Counted from the stretch's first letter, positions 1-10,181 are shown. The stretch is DNA of 64,000 nucleotides from Streptomyces vietnamensis (GCF_000830005.1 NZ_CP010407.1:7390001-7454000); one strand, 5' to 3'. Notes: generated by a model not told the origin, from the letters alone. Made by a program: numbers and translations.

Positions 1-1445
1 GCGAGGTCGCGCAGGGCGACCGGCGGCTCCGTCGTCCTGCGGCCGAAGAGCTCGTACAGCTGGCTGTGCCAGGTGATGTCACCGGTGACGAGGTCCTCCT
101 CGAAGGCACCGACCCGGCCGAGGCGCTGGGCGTGCTGGAGGAGGCTGGCGAGGCGCGCCGACTCGTCCTCGACGCGCCAGATGAACAGGACGCTCGCGCC
201 GTACCGGCTGATGCTGATGTCGGCGAGCGAGGCGAGCGGCACCTGGTCCACCAGGGCCGTGAGCCGGACCCGGCGGGCGCGGAACGGCTCCCCCGTGGCG
301 TAGACCCGCTCGATCCGTTCGAAGAGTTCGCTGCCGCCCGCCGTCGCCGGGTACGCCTCCAGGAGCAGGGCTCCGTCGACGGAGCCGCGGGGCCGTCCGG
401 CCGGATCCTGGAAGTGCGCGTTGGCGTGCCGGATGCGGAAGTCGACGAGCTTCCCCGTCTCGTCCAGGTGGGGGGTCAGGACGAGGGCGGGGTCGTAGAG
501 CCCGTCCGAGAGTTCGGCCAGCGCCGTCGCCCCCTCCCCGCCGGGGACCGGGAGGCCGTCGGGGACGGAGAAGCCCCCGGGGGACGCCTCGGGCAGGGTC
601 TCCAGGGTGTGGGCGCAGAGCTCGGCGAGGGCCTCGATCTGGCGCTCCACGACCTGCGGCAGGGGGTCGAGCGGGCGGGCCCAGCAGATCTCCAGGACGC
701 CGTGGATGCGGCCGCCGGTCCCGGCGGGGACGACGACCCGGCCGCCGTCGGGATGGCGCCCGCGGCCGATGGAGGGGATGCCCGAGGCCGCCAGGGAGGC
801 GTGGCGGACGGTTCGGCGTCCGATGAGCGCCTGGCGGGCCGCGGTGGTCACGCCCGGCGGCACGTAGTGCCAGCGGGCCGCCTCGTCGAGGCCGAAGCCG
901 GCGTGCCCGCGCAGGCTCAGCGAGGTGTCCGGACCGGTGGTCCAGATCGCGACGGCGACGGCGCCCAGCGGTTCGAGGGCGTGCCGGAGCAGGGACTCGG
1001 CGACGGCCTGGGTGTCGCCGGCGCCGAGCGCCGCGCTCTCCGCCGTGCGCAGCCGCACGGCGACCGAGGCGGCGGCGGCGGTGGCCGGGGGCTCGCCGAC
1101 GGCCGTTCTCACGAACTCGTCCGTCGCCTCGGCCATCCGGTCACGGGCCGCCTGGTTGATGATGTCCGCGGCCAGCTCCAGCCGGGACAGTCCGGCCCGG
1201 TCGGCGAGCTCCGCGAGCTGGCGGGCCGCCTGGGCCGGGCCGCAGCCCAGGCGCTCGACGATGACCCCCTTGGCGAGTTCGATCAGGGCGCGGCCCTCGG
1301 CCGCCGCGTGCGCGGCGCGCACCTCGCCGCGCAGCCGTTCCACCGTGGCGGCCAGCCGGCCGTCGACGGCCGCGGTGTCCGAGACGGCCGGGACGTCGTC
1401 GCCGGGGTGCGGGACGCCGCTGTCGGAGGGCGGGGGAATGGTCAC
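1..1445 (-). CDS. ANTAR-GAF-PAS signalling protein (3' part outside window)
   Basis: The gene reads leftward and runs off the window edge, so the C-terminus is missing. Translation from the GTG at 1445 gives an N-terminal ANTAR-like helical domain (about residues 30-95, with AKGVIVERLGC), a GAF-like domain (about 115-245), then PAS segments, the second beginning near RLGRVGAFEEDLVTGD. In Streptomyces this order commonly leads into a SpoIIE/PP2C phosphatase domain, which would lie beyond base 1; that part is inference. The start overlaps the TGA of the upstream hybrid kinase in a GTGA arrangement, so the two are probably translated together and work in one pathway. ANTAR domains usually bind RNA, but an N-terminal position is typical of these multi-domain regulators. 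Confidence 0.8.
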   Translation of the reverse strand, partial: MTIPPPSDSGVPHPGDDVPAVSDTAAVDGRLAATVERLRGEVRAAHAAAEGRALIELAKGVIVERLGCGPAQAARQLAELADRAGLSRLELAADIINQAARDRMAEATDEFVRTAVGEPPATAAAASVAVRLRTAESAALGAGDTQAVAESLLRHALEPLGAVAVAIWTTGPDTSLSLRGHAGFGLDEAARWHYVPPGVTTAARQALIGRRTVRHASLAASGIPSIGRGRHPDGGRVVVPAGTGGRIHGVLEICWARPLDPLPQVVERQIEALAELCAHTLETLPEASPGGFSVPDGLPVPGGEGATALAELSDGLYDPALVLTPHLDETGKLVDFRIRHANAHFQDPAGRPRGSVDGALLLEAYPATAGGSELFERIERVYATGEPFRARRVRLTALVDQVPLASLADISISRYGASVLFIWRVEDESARLASLLQHAQRLGRVGAFEEDLVTGDITWHSQLYELFGRRTTEPPVALRDL

Positions 1446-4400
1446 GAGGCCGTCCCTCCGTCGAGCCAGCGGCGGACGCAGGCGATGAGTTCGTCGGCGT
1501 CGACGGGCTTGGTGACGTAGTCGCTGGCCCCCGACGCGAGGCTCTTCTCCCGGTCGCCCGGCATGGCCTTCGCGGTGACGGCGATCACGGGCAGGTCCGC
1601 GTACTGGGGCAGCTCCCTGATCCGCGCGGTCGCGGTGTAGCCGTCCATCTCCGGCATCATCACGTCCATCAGGACGAGGGAGACGGCCGGGTTCGCCAGC
1701 AGCGTCTCGATGCCCTTCCGCCCGTTCTCGGCGTGCAGCACCGTGATGCCGTGCAGCTCCAGGATGCCGCTGAGGGCGTACAGGTTGCGGGCGTCGTCGT
1801 CGACGGCGAGCACGGTCCTGCCGCTCAGGGTGCTGTCGACGGCCCGGGGCGCGGGCGCCCGGTGGTCGCCGCGCACCAGGGGCACGACGTCGCCGGGCTG
1901 CTCCGCGGACAGGTGCAGGGCGATCCGCTCGCGCAGCTCGTCGAGGCTGGAGAGGAGTTCCAGCGGTCGGCGGCGGGCGAGGTCCTGGAGGGCGCCCTCC
2001 TCGTCGGCGGGGAGCCGGCGGTTGTTGTGGGCGAGGACGGGGACGGTGCGCAGCGCCTCGTCCCCGTCCACGGCGTCCAGGAAGCGCAGGGCGTCGCCGT
2101 CCGCCATGTCGACGTCGAGCACGACGCAGTGGAACGGCTGGGCGGCGAGCGCGGCGGCGGCCTCCTGGGGGCCGACGACCGCGACCAGTTCGATGTCCGA
2201 CCGGCCCGTCTGCCCGCCGTCGGCCGAGAGCTGGCCGACCGCGTTCTCGGCGACGACGGCGAGGAGCCCGCGCGGGCGCTCCTCGATCACGAGGAGGCGC
2301 CGGGGCGGCCGGGCGGCCGCGCCGCCGGGCAGCGCGAGCGCACCGCCCCGGGCGGGGGCCGGGACGGCGGGCCCTGCCGGGGAGGCCGTCGGCAGGGCGG
2401 CGGGGGCGGGCTGCTCGGCGAAGTCGGCGCGGGCGACGGGGAGGTAGAGGGTGAAGGTGCTGCCCTCGCCCGGCACGCTGGTGACGGTGAGGGCGGCGCC
2501 GAGGAGATGGGCGATCTCGCGGCTGATGGAGAGGCCCAGGCCGGTGCCGCCGTACTTGCGGTTGGTCGTCCCGTCGGCCTGCTGGAAGGCGCCGAAGATG
2601 GCCTCCAGGTTCTCGGGGGCGATGCCGATGCCGGTGTCGGCGACGCGGAAGGCGACGACTGGGCCGCCGCGGTGCACGGACACGGGCAGCTCGTCGTCCG
2701 ACGCCGGTTCGATGCGCAGCTCGACGCTGCCGTGCTCGGTGAACTTGACCGCGTTCGACAGCAGGTTGCGCAGCACCTGCCGGAGCCGCGTGTCATCGGT
2801 GACGAGGTCGACGGGGACGCCGGCGGCCGTGGAGACCGTGAAGGCGAGGCTCTTCTGCGAGGTGAGGGGGCGGAACGTGGCCTCGACGTAGTCGAGGAGC
2901 CTGCGCAGCGGCACGCGCTCCGGGTTGAGGTCCATCTTCCCGGCCTCCACCTTGGAGAGGTCGAGGATGTCGTTGATCAGCTGGAGCAGGTCGGATCCGG
3001 CCGAGTGGATGATGCCGGCGTACTCGACCTGCTTGGCCGTGAGGTTGCGGGTCGGGTTCTGGGCCAGCAACTGGGCCAGGATCAGCAGGCTGTTGAGCGG
3101 GGTGCGCAGTTCGTGGCTCATGTTGGCCAGGAACTCCGACTTGTACGTGGAGGCCAGGTCGAGCTGCTGGGCGCGGTCCTCCAGCTCCTGCCGGGCCTGC
3201 TCGATCTGGAGGTTCTTGGCCTCGATGTCGCGGTTCTGCGTGGCGAGCAGGGCCGCCTTCTCCTCCAGCTCGGCGTTGGAGCGCTGGAGCTCCTCCTGCC
3301 GCACCTGGAGTTCCTCGGTGCGCGAGCGGAGTTCGCCGGCCAGCCGCTGGGACTCGTCCAGGAGTTCGTCGGTGCGGACGTTGGCGACGATGGTGCTCAG
3401 GTTGACGCCGACGGTCTCCATGAGCTGTTCCAGGAAGTCCCGGTGCACGGAGGTGAAGGGGCTGAAGGACATCAGCTCGATGACGCCGAGCACCTGCTCC
3501 TCGACGACGACCGGCAGCACCACGAGGCTGCCCCGGGACGTGCTGCCGAGCCCCGAGGAGATCGTGACGTAGTCCTCGGGGACGTTCTCGGCGGTGACGG
3601 TGCGGCGGCTGCGGGCGGCCTGCCCGACGAGCGACTCGCCCAGCCGGAAGCGCACCCGGTCCCGGTCGCCCGCGGGGCGTCCGTAGGAGCCGACGAGGCC
3701 CAGCTCGACGCCGTCGGCACCTTCCTCGGCGAGGTAGAACGCGCCGTACTGGGCGCCCACGAGCGGGGTCAGCTCGTCCATGACGAGTTCGGCGACGACG
3801 GCCAGGTCGCGGTGGCCCTGCATCAGCGCGGACATCCGGGCCAGACTGGACTTGAGCCAGTCCTGCTCCTGGTTGGCCCGCGTCGTCTCGCGCAGCGAGC
3901 CCACCATGGCGTTGATGTTGTCCTTGAGCTCGGCCACCTCGCCCGACGCCTCGACGGTGATCGAGCGGGTGAGGTCGCCCTCGGCGACGGCGCTCGCGAC
4001 CTCGGCGATGGCGCGAACCTGGCGGGTGAGGTTGCCCGCCAGCTCGTTGACGTTCTCGGTCAGCCGCTTCCAGGTGCCGGAGACCCCCTCGACCTCGGCC
4101 TGGCCGCCGAGCCGGCCCTCGCTGCCGACCTCGCGGGCCACCCGGGTCACCTCGGCCGCGAACGAGGACAGCTGGTCGACCATCGTGTTGATGGTCGTCT
4201 TCAGCTCCAGGATCTCGCCCCGGGCGTCCACGTCGATCTTCTTCGACAGGTCGCCGTTGGCGACGGCGGTCGTGACCTGGGCGATGTTCCGGACCTGTCC
4301 GGTCAGGTTGTTCGCCATGGAGTTGACGTTGTCGGTGAGGTCCTTCCAGGTCCCGGCCACGTTCGGCACCCTGGCCTGGCCGCCGAGCCGGCCCTCGGTG

Positions 4401-5470
4401 CCGACCTCGCGGGCGACCCGGGTCACCTCGTCGGCGAAGGCGGACAGGGTGTCCACCATGGTGTTGATGGTGTCGGCGAGGGCGGCGACCTCGCCCTTGG
4501 CCTCCACGGTGATCCGGCGGGAGAGGTCGCCGCGGGCCACGGCGGTGGCGACCTGGGCGATCGAACGCACCTGCCCGGTGAGGTTGGAGGCCATCACGTT
4601 GACGTTGTCGGTGAGGTCCTTCCAGGTGCCCGAGGCGCCCCGGACGGTGGCCTGGCCGCCGAGGTTGCCCTCGGTGCCGACCTCGCGGGCGACCCGGGTC
4701 ACCTCGTCGGCGAAGGCCGAGAGCTGGTCCACCATCGTGTTGATGGTCGTCTTCAGCTCCAGGATCTCGCCCCGGGCGTCCACGTCGACCTTCTTCGACA
4801 GGTCGCCGCCCGCGACGGCGGTGGCGACGTGGGCGATCGCCCGGACCTGGGCGGTGAGGTTCCCCGCCATCGAGTTGACGGAGTCGGTCAGATCGCGCCA
4901 GGTGCCGGAGACGCCCTTCACGTCGGCCTGTCCTCCGAGGATGCCCTCGGTGCCCACGTCCCGGGCCATGCGCGTGACCTCGTCGGCGAAGGCCGAGAGC
5001 TGGTCCACCATCGTGTTGATGGTGTTCTTCAGCTCCAGGATCTCGCCGCGCGCGTCCACGTCGATCTTCTGGGAGAGATCTCCCTTGGCGACGGCCGTCG
5101 CCACGTGGGCGATGTCGCGGACCTGGGTGGTGAGGTTGCCGGCCATCGCGTTGACCGAGTCCGTCAGATCGGCCCAGGTGCCGGAGACGCCGGGCACGGC
5201 GGCCTGCCCGCCGAGCGTCCCCTCCGTGCCGACCTCGCGCGCCACCCGCGTCACTTCGGAGGTGAACAGGGAGAGCTGGTCGACCATCCCGTTGAACACC
5301 CGGGAGATCTCGCCCATCAGACCGTCGGCCTCGTCCGGCAGACGGGTGCCGAAGTCGCCGTCCCGCACCGCCGTGAGCCCGGCCAGCAGCTGGCGGAGTT
5401 CAGGCTCGACCACCGCGGCCGGCCCGGACCGCTCCGGTCCGGAGGAACCCCTGGTCGTCGTCTCAGACAT
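1442..5470 (-). CDS. Multi-HAMP hybrid sensor histidine kinase/response regulator
   Basis: This is a cytoplasmic hybrid kinase of 1342 residues with no transmembrane segment. Residues about 20-520 are a tandem array of HAMP modules (repeated [13 protein letters not shown] and [14 protein letters not shown] blocks), as in fungal group III (Nik1/Os-1) kinases. A GAF domain follows (about 545-700), then a coiled coil (about 705-775), HisKA with the phospho-acceptor in [10 protein letters not shown] (about 785), and HATPase_c. A degenerate receiver comes next ([12 protein letters not shown], lacking the normal DD pair) and finally an intact receiver whose Asp lies in [11 protein letters not shown]. 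The ATG at 5470 was chosen because the array begins right after it; the open frame extends 38 codons further upstream without homology. It is coupled to the ANTAR-GAF-PAS gene. Confidence 0.92.
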   Translation of the reverse strand: MSETTTRGSSGPERSGPAAVVEPELRQLLAGLTAVRDGDFGTRLPDEADGLMGEISRVFNGMVDQLSLFTSEVTRVAREVGTEGTLGGQAAVPGVSGTWADLTDSVNAMAGNLTTQVRDIAHVATAVAKGDLSQKIDVDARGEILELKNTINTMVDQLSAFADEVTRMARDVGTEGILGGQADVKGVSGTWRDLTDSVNSMAGNLTAQVRAIAHVATAVAGGDLSKKVDVDARGEILELKTTINTMVDQLSAFADEVTRVAREVGTEGNLGGQATVRGASGTWKDLTDNVNVMASNLTGQVRSIAQVATAVARGDLSRRITVEAKGEVAALADTINTMVDTLSAFADEVTRVAREVGTEGRLGGQARVPNVAGTWKDLTDNVNSMANNLTGQVRNIAQVTTAVANGDLSKKIDVDARGEILELKTTINTMVDQLSSFAAEVTRVAREVGSEGRLGGQAEVEGVSGTWKRLTENVNELAGNLTRQVRAIAEVASAVAEGDLTRSITVEASGEVAELKDNINAMVGSLRETTRANQEQDWLKSSLARMSALMQGHRDLAVVAELVMDELTPLVGAQYGAFYLAEEGADGVELGLVGSYGRPAGDRDRVRFRLGESLVGQAARSRRTVTAENVPEDYVTISSGLGSTSRGSLVVLPVVVEEQVLGVIELMSFSPFTSVHRDFLEQLMETVGVNLSTIVANVRTDELLDESQRLAGELRSRTEELQVRQEELQRSNAELEEKAALLATQNRDIEAKNLQIEQARQELEDRAQQLDLASTYKSEFLANMSHELRTPLNSLLILAQLLAQNPTRNLTAKQVEYAGIIHSAGSDLLQLINDILDLSKVEAGKMDLNPERVPLRRLLDYVEATFRPLTSQKSLAFTVSTAAGVPVDLVTDDTRLRQVLRNLLSNAVKFTEHGSVELRIEPASDDELPVSVHRGGPVVAFRVADTGIGIAPENLEAIFGAFQQADGTTNRKYGGTGLGLSISREIAHLLGAALTVTSVPGEGSTFTLYLPVARADFAEQPAPAALPTASPAGPAVPAPARGGALALPGGAAARPPRRLLVIEERPRGLLAVVAENAVGQLSADGGQTGRSDIELVAVVGPQEAAAALAAQPFHCVVLDVDMADGDALRFLDAVDGDEALRTVPVLAHNNRRLPADEEGALQDLARRRPLELLSSLDELRERIALHLSAEQPGDVVPLVRGDHRAPAPRAVDSTLSGRTVLAVDDDARNLYALSGILELHGITVLHAENGRKGIETLLANPAVSLVLMDVMMPEMDGYTATARIRELPQYADLPVIAVTAKAMPGDREKSLASGASDYVTKPVDADELIACVRRWLDGGTAS

Positions 5471-5673
5471 GCCCCATCCTCGTTCCCCACCATGTGCGCA
5501 CACGGACCGTCCGGCCCACGCCGCGCGCCGGCCGACCGTTCCCCAGGGTCGGATCCGGCTGCCGCGATCGTTGCCGTACGGCAATCATGACGACACTACC
5601 CCTCCGTGATCGACAACAGGAGGGCGGTGCCGGTCATCCGGCCGGAACCCGTCCTTCCCGGCCCCGGGACGGA

Positions 5674-5698
5674 GTGTGCGACGCCGCGACCGGGGTAC
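5674..5698 (+). promoter_or_regulatory. Candidate sigma-B-type promoter for the DUF5133 gene
   Basis: GTGT (5674-5677) is followed by 15 bases and GGGTAC (5693-5698). This matches the GNNT-N14-16-GGGTAC/T pattern I know for stress sigma factor B of S. coelicolor. It lies about 50 bases before the GTG start at 5750. Confidence 0.45.
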
Positions 5699-5749
5699 AC
5701 GCGCCCCGAACCGGGCGGTCCCCCGCCCCGACGACGAGGGGAGCAGTAC

Positions 5750-5977
5750 GTGCTGATGGCCCACCCCGCGGTCCTGCGCGAGCTCATCGAGCAGTACGAG
5801 ACGCTCAAGATGCTCAAGGCCGAGAACGGCGGCGAAGAAGTACGGCGGCGCATGGACGACCTCGCCTACACGCTGTGCGTGTCCACCGGTACGCGGGACG
5901 TGGACGCGGCGCTGATCGCGGCCCGCCACCGTCTGCCGGGCGCGCGCCCCGAGGACGACTCGGTGCTGAGCGCCTGA
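5750..5977 (+). CDS. DUF5133 family small protein
   Basis: This is a 75-residue protein beginning MLMAHPAVLRELIEQYETLK, the hallmark of the actinobacterial DUF5133 family; its biochemical function is unknown to me. The GTG at 5750 is preferred because a GAGGGGAG ribosome-binding site sits seven bases upstream and family members begin at exactly this HPAVL motif. An in-frame ATG two codons later is an alternative, and the open frame extends 48 codons upstream without coding character. The protein is soluble, largely helical and acidic. A sigma-B-type promoter candidate lies upstream, which suggests stress or stationary-phase control. The gene ends just before a strong hairpin. Confidence 0.8.
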   Translation: MLMAHPAVLRELIEQYETLKMLKAENGGEEVRRRMDDLAYTLCVSTGTRDVDAALIAARHRLPGARPEDDSVLSA

Positions 5978-5980
5978 GCA

Positions 5981-6029
5981 CGCGGCCGAGCCCGGCACCT
6001 CCGTCAGGAGGGTGCCGGGCTCGGCCGCG
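5981..6029. terminator. Bidirectional 19-bp hairpin terminator
   Basis: Bases 5981-5999 pair perfectly with 6011-6029 around an 11-base loop. The hairpin sits between the converging DUF5133 gene and the small hydrophobic protein gene, so it can serve both. Confidence 0.75.
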
Positions 6030-6063
6030 CCGCGGGCGGGAGCGCGTCCGCCCGGGGGACCGC

Positions 6064-6225
6064 CTACCAGCGGTACCAGCGGCTCGTGCCGCCCCTCGGC
6101 CGGGCCACGAAGCCCAGCAGCCACAGGACGAGCACGACGACGGCGATCCACCAGAGCGCCTTGACGGCGAAGCCGGCGCCGAAGAGCAGCAGGGCGAGGA
6201 GCAGGACGAGAAGCAGGGGGACCAT
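6064..6225 (-). CDS. Small hydrophobic membrane protein (Lmo0937-like)
   Basis: This is a 53-residue protein with two predicted membrane segments (residues about 3-20 and 23-41) followed by a basic, aromatic tail, RPRGGTSRWYRW. Very similar tiny hydrophobic proteins are widespread in Streptomyces and are annotated as Lmo0937-family or simply hydrophobic protein. The ATG at 6225 has GGAGG nine bases upstream. The function is unknown; such genes often sit in osmotic or general stress regulons, and here it stands among other stress-type small genes. It converges on the DUF5133 gene across a shared hairpin. Confidence 0.75.
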   Translation of the reverse strand: MVPLLLVLLLALLLFGAGFAVKALWWIAVVVLVLWLLGFVARPRGGTSRWYRW

Positions 6226-6324
6226 GTGGGTCGACCTCCGTGAAGACGGTGACTGACGGAAGGTGAAAGGGCGGCGGACGGCGCACGCGCGCCGGCCTCT
6301 CGCGGGGGCGGAAGCGCCGCCCGC

Positions 6325-6675
6325 TCAGCTGCGGCGTTCGAAGAACAGGGCCACCGGGCCCAGGTCGCGTCGTGCGGCCAGGCGTCCGGTCCGGCGCCCC
6401 CACCCGTACGCGAGGGCGAGCGCGGCCGCCGTGCCGGCCGCGGCACCGGCCGTCACGGTCCGGTGGGCGCGCGCGGCGGCCCGCAGGCCGCCCCCGGTCC
6501 CGCGGGCCGCCTCCGCGGACGGCGCGGGAAGGAGACGGAGGCCCGCGAGAACGGCCGGTTCGTATGCCTCGTCCACGTCGGGGTCATCCACCCGCGTCAG
6601 GCCGGGGCGGTCCGGGACGGCGTAGGGGCCGGTCCAGGGGAGGGGGTTCCGTCCGTTGTTCTCCGAAGCACTCAT
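6325..6675 (-). CDS. Hypothetical protein with one C-terminal membrane segment
   Basis: This is about 116 residues from the ATG at 6675, starting MSASENNGRNPLPWTGPYAV. The N-terminal half is acidic and proline-containing (DDPDVDEAYEP); residues about 80-100 form an alanine-rich hydrophobic segment followed by Arg-rich sequence and FFERRS at the end. I do not recognise a family. An in-frame GTG at 6702 is an alternative start, and neither start has a strong ribosome-binding site. The gene is divergent from the FMN glutamate-synthase-like gene and upstream of the small hydrophobic gene on the same strand, about 100 bases away, so the two may be co-transcribed. Confidence 0.6.
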   Translation of the reverse strand: MSASENNGRNPLPWTGPYAVPDRPGLTRVDDPDVDEAYEPAVLAGLRLLPAPSAEAARGTGGGLRAAARAHRTVTAGAAAGTAAALALAYGWGRRTGRLAARRDLGPVALFFERRS

Positions 6676-6784
6676 GGGCACCGTCTCGCCGGAGTCCCGC
6701 ACGCTAAACCTGGTGGATCACGACCCCGCCCCGCGCCTCTTCCCCGCGTGCTTGACCGCGCCCGTACGGGACAGACGACCGTCC

Positions 6785-8377
6785 ATGGTGACGTCACTGC
6801 TCGTGGTCTGTTCCGTCCTCGCCGCGCTCGCCACCGGCCTCGCGGCCGTCCTGGTGTCCCCGTGGTGGTGGTGCGCGGCCGGCCCCGCCCTGCTGCTCGC
6901 CGCGATCGCGACGTACGACGTCGTCCAGCGGCGCCACTCGATCCTGCGCAACTATCCGCTCCTCGGGCACCTGCGGTTCGCGATGGAGGCGATCCGCCCC
7001 GAGGTGCAGCAGTACTTCGTCGAGAGGAACGTCGACGGCATGCCCTTCGACCGGGACACCCGGTCCATCGTGTACGAGCGGGCGAAGGGGACGGACGCCG
7101 AGGACCCCTTCGGCACCGAGCTGGAGCTGGGCCGGACCGGCACCGAGTACCTGGTCCCCTCCATGGCCCCGCGCCCGGTGCCGGACGAGCCGCCCCGGGT
7201 CCGGATCGGCGGCCCCGACTGCGCGCGGCCCTACGACATGGCCCTGCTCAACGTGTCGGCGATGAGCTTCGGCTCCCTGTCGGCCCCGGCGATCCGCGCC
7301 CTGAACGAGGGCGCCCGGCGCGGCGGCTTCGCCCACGACACCGGCGAGGGCGGGATGTCGGAGCACCACCTCGCCCCCGGCGGCGACCTCGTCTGGGAGA
7401 TCGGGACCGGGTACTTCGGCTGCCGTGCCGAGGACGGCGGCTTCGACCCGCGGCTGTTCGCCGAGAAGGCCGCGCTCGACCAGGTCGCCTGCGTCCTGCT
7501 GAAGATCAGCCAGGGCGCGAAGCCCGGCATCGGGGGAGTGCTGCCCGGCTCCAAGGTCGGCCGGGAGATCGCCGCCGTCCGCGGCGTCCCCGAGGGCCGT
7601 ACGGTGATCTCCCCGCCGTACCACCGCGTCTACCGGACCCCTCGGGAGCTGGTGCGCTTCCTCGGCCGGATGCGGGAGCTCTCCGGCGGCAAGCCGGTCG
7701 GCTTCAAGCTGTGCGTGGGCGCGCGCCGCGACTTCCTCGCCGTCTGCAAGGCGATGCTGGAGGAGGACCTCACGCCCGACTTCATCGTCGTCGACGGGGC
7801 GGAGGGCGGTACGGGCGCCGCCCCGCTGGAGTTCGCGGACACCGTCGGCCTGCCCCTCACCGAGGGCCTGACCACGGTGCACCGGGCCCTCGTCGGCACG
7901 GGGCTGCGCGACCGGATCAGGATCGGCGCCTCCGGCAAGGTCGCCACGGGGAGCGACATCGTCAAGCGGCTGATCCAGGGGGCCGACTACACCAACTCCG
8001 CCCGGGCCATGATGTTCGCCCTCGGATGCGTACAGGCCCAGCGCTGCCACACCAACACCTGCCCCGTCGGGGTGGCCACCCAGGACCGCCGGCGCGCCCG
8101 CGCCCTCGACGTCCAGGACAAGGCGGAGCGGGTCCGGCGCTTCCAGGAGGCGACCGTCCGAAGCGCCCTCGCGCTCATGGCCGCCATGGGCGCCGACGGC
8201 CCCGGGGACCTGGGGCCCGGCATGCTGCTGCGCCGGGTCGGACCCGACGCCGTGCGCTCCCACGCCGAGCTGTACGAGCCGCTCGAACCCGGTCTGCTCC
8301 TGTCGCCCGCATCGGTTCCGGACACCTGGGCAGGCGACTGGAAGGCGGCCCATCCGGACCGGTTCACCCTCCGGTGA
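6785..8377 (+). CDS. FMN-binding glutamate synthase family protein
   Basis: This is 530 residues. Two hydrophobic segments at the N-terminus (residues about 2-45) precede a glutamate-synthase-type TIM barrel. Visible conserved blocks are MSFGSLS, GEGGMSEHH, the ISQGAKPGIGG loop, DFIVVDGAEGGTGAAP and a Cys cluster AMMFALGCVQAQRCHTNTCP that in the family binds a 3Fe-4S centre. The amidotransferase and NADPH subunits of true GOGAT are absent, so this is the stand-alone membrane-tethered class whose substrate is not settled. It lies 32 bases upstream of a TPP enzyme on the same strand, with a GGAAGGAG site in the gap, so the two probably form one redox operon. The start at 6785 is supported by the membrane segment. 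Confidence 0.88.
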   Translation: MVTSLLVVCSVLAALATGLAAVLVSPWWWCAAGPALLLAAIATYDVVQRRHSILRNYPLLGHLRFAMEAIRPEVQQYFVERNVDGMPFDRDTRSIVYERAKGTDAEDPFGTELELGRTGTEYLVPSMAPRPVPDEPPRVRIGGPDCARPYDMALLNVSAMSFGSLSAPAIRALNEGARRGGFAHDTGEGGMSEHHLAPGGDLVWEIGTGYFGCRAEDGGFDPRLFAEKAALDQVACVLLKISQGAKPGIGGVLPGSKVGREIAAVRGVPEGRTVISPPYHRVYRTPRELVRFLGRMRELSGGKPVGFKLCVGARRDFLAVCKAMLEEDLTPDFIVVDGAEGGTGAAPLEFADTVGLPLTEGLTTVHRALVGTGLRDRIRIGASGKVATGSDIVKRLIQGADYTNSARAMMFALGCVQAQRCHTNTCPVGVATQDRRRARALDVQDKAERVRRFQEATVRSALALMAAMGADGPGDLGPGMLLRRVGPDAVRSHAELYEPLEPGLLLSPASVPDTWAGDWKAAHPDRFTLR

Positions 8378-8409
8378 ACCGGTCGACAGCCCCAGAGGAA
8401 GGAGACCCC

Positions 8410-10140
8410 ATGCCCCGTACCGTCGCACAGGTGATCGTCGACGGGCTCGCGGACCTCGGCGTCGACCGCGTCTTCGGCGTGGTCGGCGACGCGCTCAACC
8501 CGATCACCGACGCCATCCGGACCACCGGGGGCATCGACTGGACCGGCTTCCGCCACGAGGAGGCGGCGGCCTTCGCCGCCGGAGCGCGCGCCCAGCTCTC
8601 CGGAGAGCCGGCCGTCTGCATGGGCACGGTGGGACCGGGCTCGGTGCACTTGCTCAACGGACTGTACGACGCGGCCAAGAGCGGGGCGCCGGTCCTGGCG
8701 ATCTGCGGCCAGGTGCCGCTGTCGGAGATGGGCGGGGACTACTTCCAGGAGGTCGACAACGACCTCCTCTTCCGGGACGTGGCCGTGTACCGGGCCACCG
8801 TGACCTCCCCCTCCCAGATGCCCCGGCTGCTGGAGTCCGCGGTACGGGCGGCCGTGACCGGGCGGGGCGTGGCGGTGCTGACCGTCCCCGGCGACCTCGG
8901 TGACCAGGAGGTCGAGGAGGACCGGCCGACGCGGTTCGCGCTGCCGCGCCCGGCCGTCACGCGCCCCGACGACCCCGCGCTCGCCGAGGCGGCCGAGACG
9001 ATCGGCCGGGGCTCGCGGGTCACCCTCCTGGTCGGCCGCGGCGCCCGGGAGGCCCGCGAGGAGGTGCTGCGCGCCGCCGAGCTGCTCTCGGCGCCCATGG
9101 TGCTGACCCTGAAGGGCAAGGAGGGCTTCGAGGACGACAACCCGTACGAGGTCGGCCAGACCGGCCTCATCGGCAATCCGGCCGCGGCCCACGCCATGGA
9201 CTCCTGCGACACCCTGATCATGCTCGGGACGGACTTCCCCTACCGGGACTGGTACCCGGAGAACTGCCGGGTCGTGCAGATCGACACCCGCGAGGAGCAC
9301 CTCGGACGCCGCGTCCCGGTGGACGTCGGGCTCGCCGGGGACGTGGGCGCGACGCTGCGGGCCCTGCTGCCGCTGCTGGCGCCCGTCACGTCGCGTTCCC
9401 ACCTCGACGGGGCCCGCGAACGGTACGCGGACTGGCAGGAGGGGCAGGCCGGCCTCGCCGACCCCGCCCACGACAGGCGACTCCTTGGACGCGTACGGGC
9501 CATGTTCGACAACCAGGAGGCGGACATCCGTCCCGAGGCCCTCGCGGCGGCCGTCGACCGCCACGCCGCCGACGACGCGATCTTCACCTCGGACACCGGC
9601 ATGGCCACCGTGTGGCTCTCGCGGCTCGTGCGCATGCGCGGCACCCGCCGGCTGATCGGCTCCTACAACCTCGGCTCCATGGCCAACGCCATGCCCCAGG
9701 CCATCGGGGCGCAGTTGTGGGCCCCGGACCGGCAGGTCGTGGCCTTCTGCGGCGACGGCGGCCTCGGCATGCTCCTCGGCGATCTGATGACGATCCGCTC
9801 CGAACGGCTGCCGGTGAAGCTCGTCGTCTTCGACAACCGCCGCCTCGGCATGGTCAAGCTGGAGCAGGAGCAGGCGGGGCTTCCCGAGTTCGGGACGGTG
9901 CTGGACAACCCCGACTTCGCCGCGGTGGCCGAGGCGCTCGGGCTGACCGGCATCCGCGTCACCGCGCCGGGCGAACTGGACGAGGCCGTGCGCAAGGCGC
10001 TCGCCCTGCCCGGCCCGGTCCTCCTCGACGTGCTGACCAACTCGGCGGAAGTGGCCGTCCCGGGCAAGCCGACGGTGTCGCAGGGGTGGGGCTTCGCCAT
10101 CGCCAAGATCAAGGAGAACCTGCCCTCCGGTGCGCGCTGA
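8410..10140 (+). CDS. Thiamine-pyrophosphate enzyme, pyruvate oxidase/PoxB-like
   Basis: This is 576 residues with the three-domain fold of the acetolactate synthase/pyruvate oxidase family. The N-terminal Pyr domain carries the catalytic Glu in FRHEEAAAFAAG; a central domain runs about 190-325; the C-terminal PP domain carries the TPP-magnesium motif GDGGLGMLLGDL ending near VFDNRRLGM. Its best family match is pyruvate dehydrogenase (quinone), which decarboxylates pyruvate to acetate at the membrane, although Streptomyces copies are often called only thiamine pyrophosphate-requiring protein. The ATG at 8410 has AAGGAG eight to ten bases upstream. It follows the FMN glutamate-synthase-like gene and is closed by a strong hairpin. 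Confidence 0.85.
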   Translation: MPRTVAQVIVDGLADLGVDRVFGVVGDALNPITDAIRTTGGIDWTGFRHEEAAAFAAGARAQLSGEPAVCMGTVGPGSVHLLNGLYDAAKSGAPVLAICGQVPLSEMGGDYFQEVDNDLLFRDVAVYRATVTSPSQMPRLLESAVRAAVTGRGVAVLTVPGDLGDQEVEEDRPTRFALPRPAVTRPDDPALAEAAETIGRGSRVTLLVGRGAREAREEVLRAAELLSAPMVLTLKGKEGFEDDNPYEVGQTGLIGNPAAAHAMDSCDTLIMLGTDFPYRDWYPENCRVVQIDTREEHLGRRVPVDVGLAGDVGATLRALLPLLAPVTSRSHLDGARERYADWQEGQAGLADPAHDRRLLGRVRAMFDNQEADIRPEALAAAVDRHAADDAIFTSDTGMATVWLSRLVRMRGTRRLIGSYNLGSMANAMPQAIGAQLWAPDRQVVAFCGDGGLGMLLGDLMTIRSERLPVKLVVFDNRRLGMVKLEQEQAGLPEFGTVLDNPDFAAVAEALGLTGIRVTAPGELDEAVRKALALPGPVLLDVLTNSAEVAVPGKPTVSQGWGFAIAKIKENLPSGAR

Positions 10141-10181
10141 GCGGTGAAGCGCCGGATTCGCGGAAGCTTGTCCTCGCGGAG

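Noticed and set aside
1733..5590. A plus-strand open frame of 1285 codons opposite the hybrid kinase
   Set aside because: It is the antisense shadow of the HAMP/kinase gene. The minus strand has clear HAMP, HisKA, HATPase and receiver motifs; the plus reading is Gly/Asp/Val-rich without any domain.
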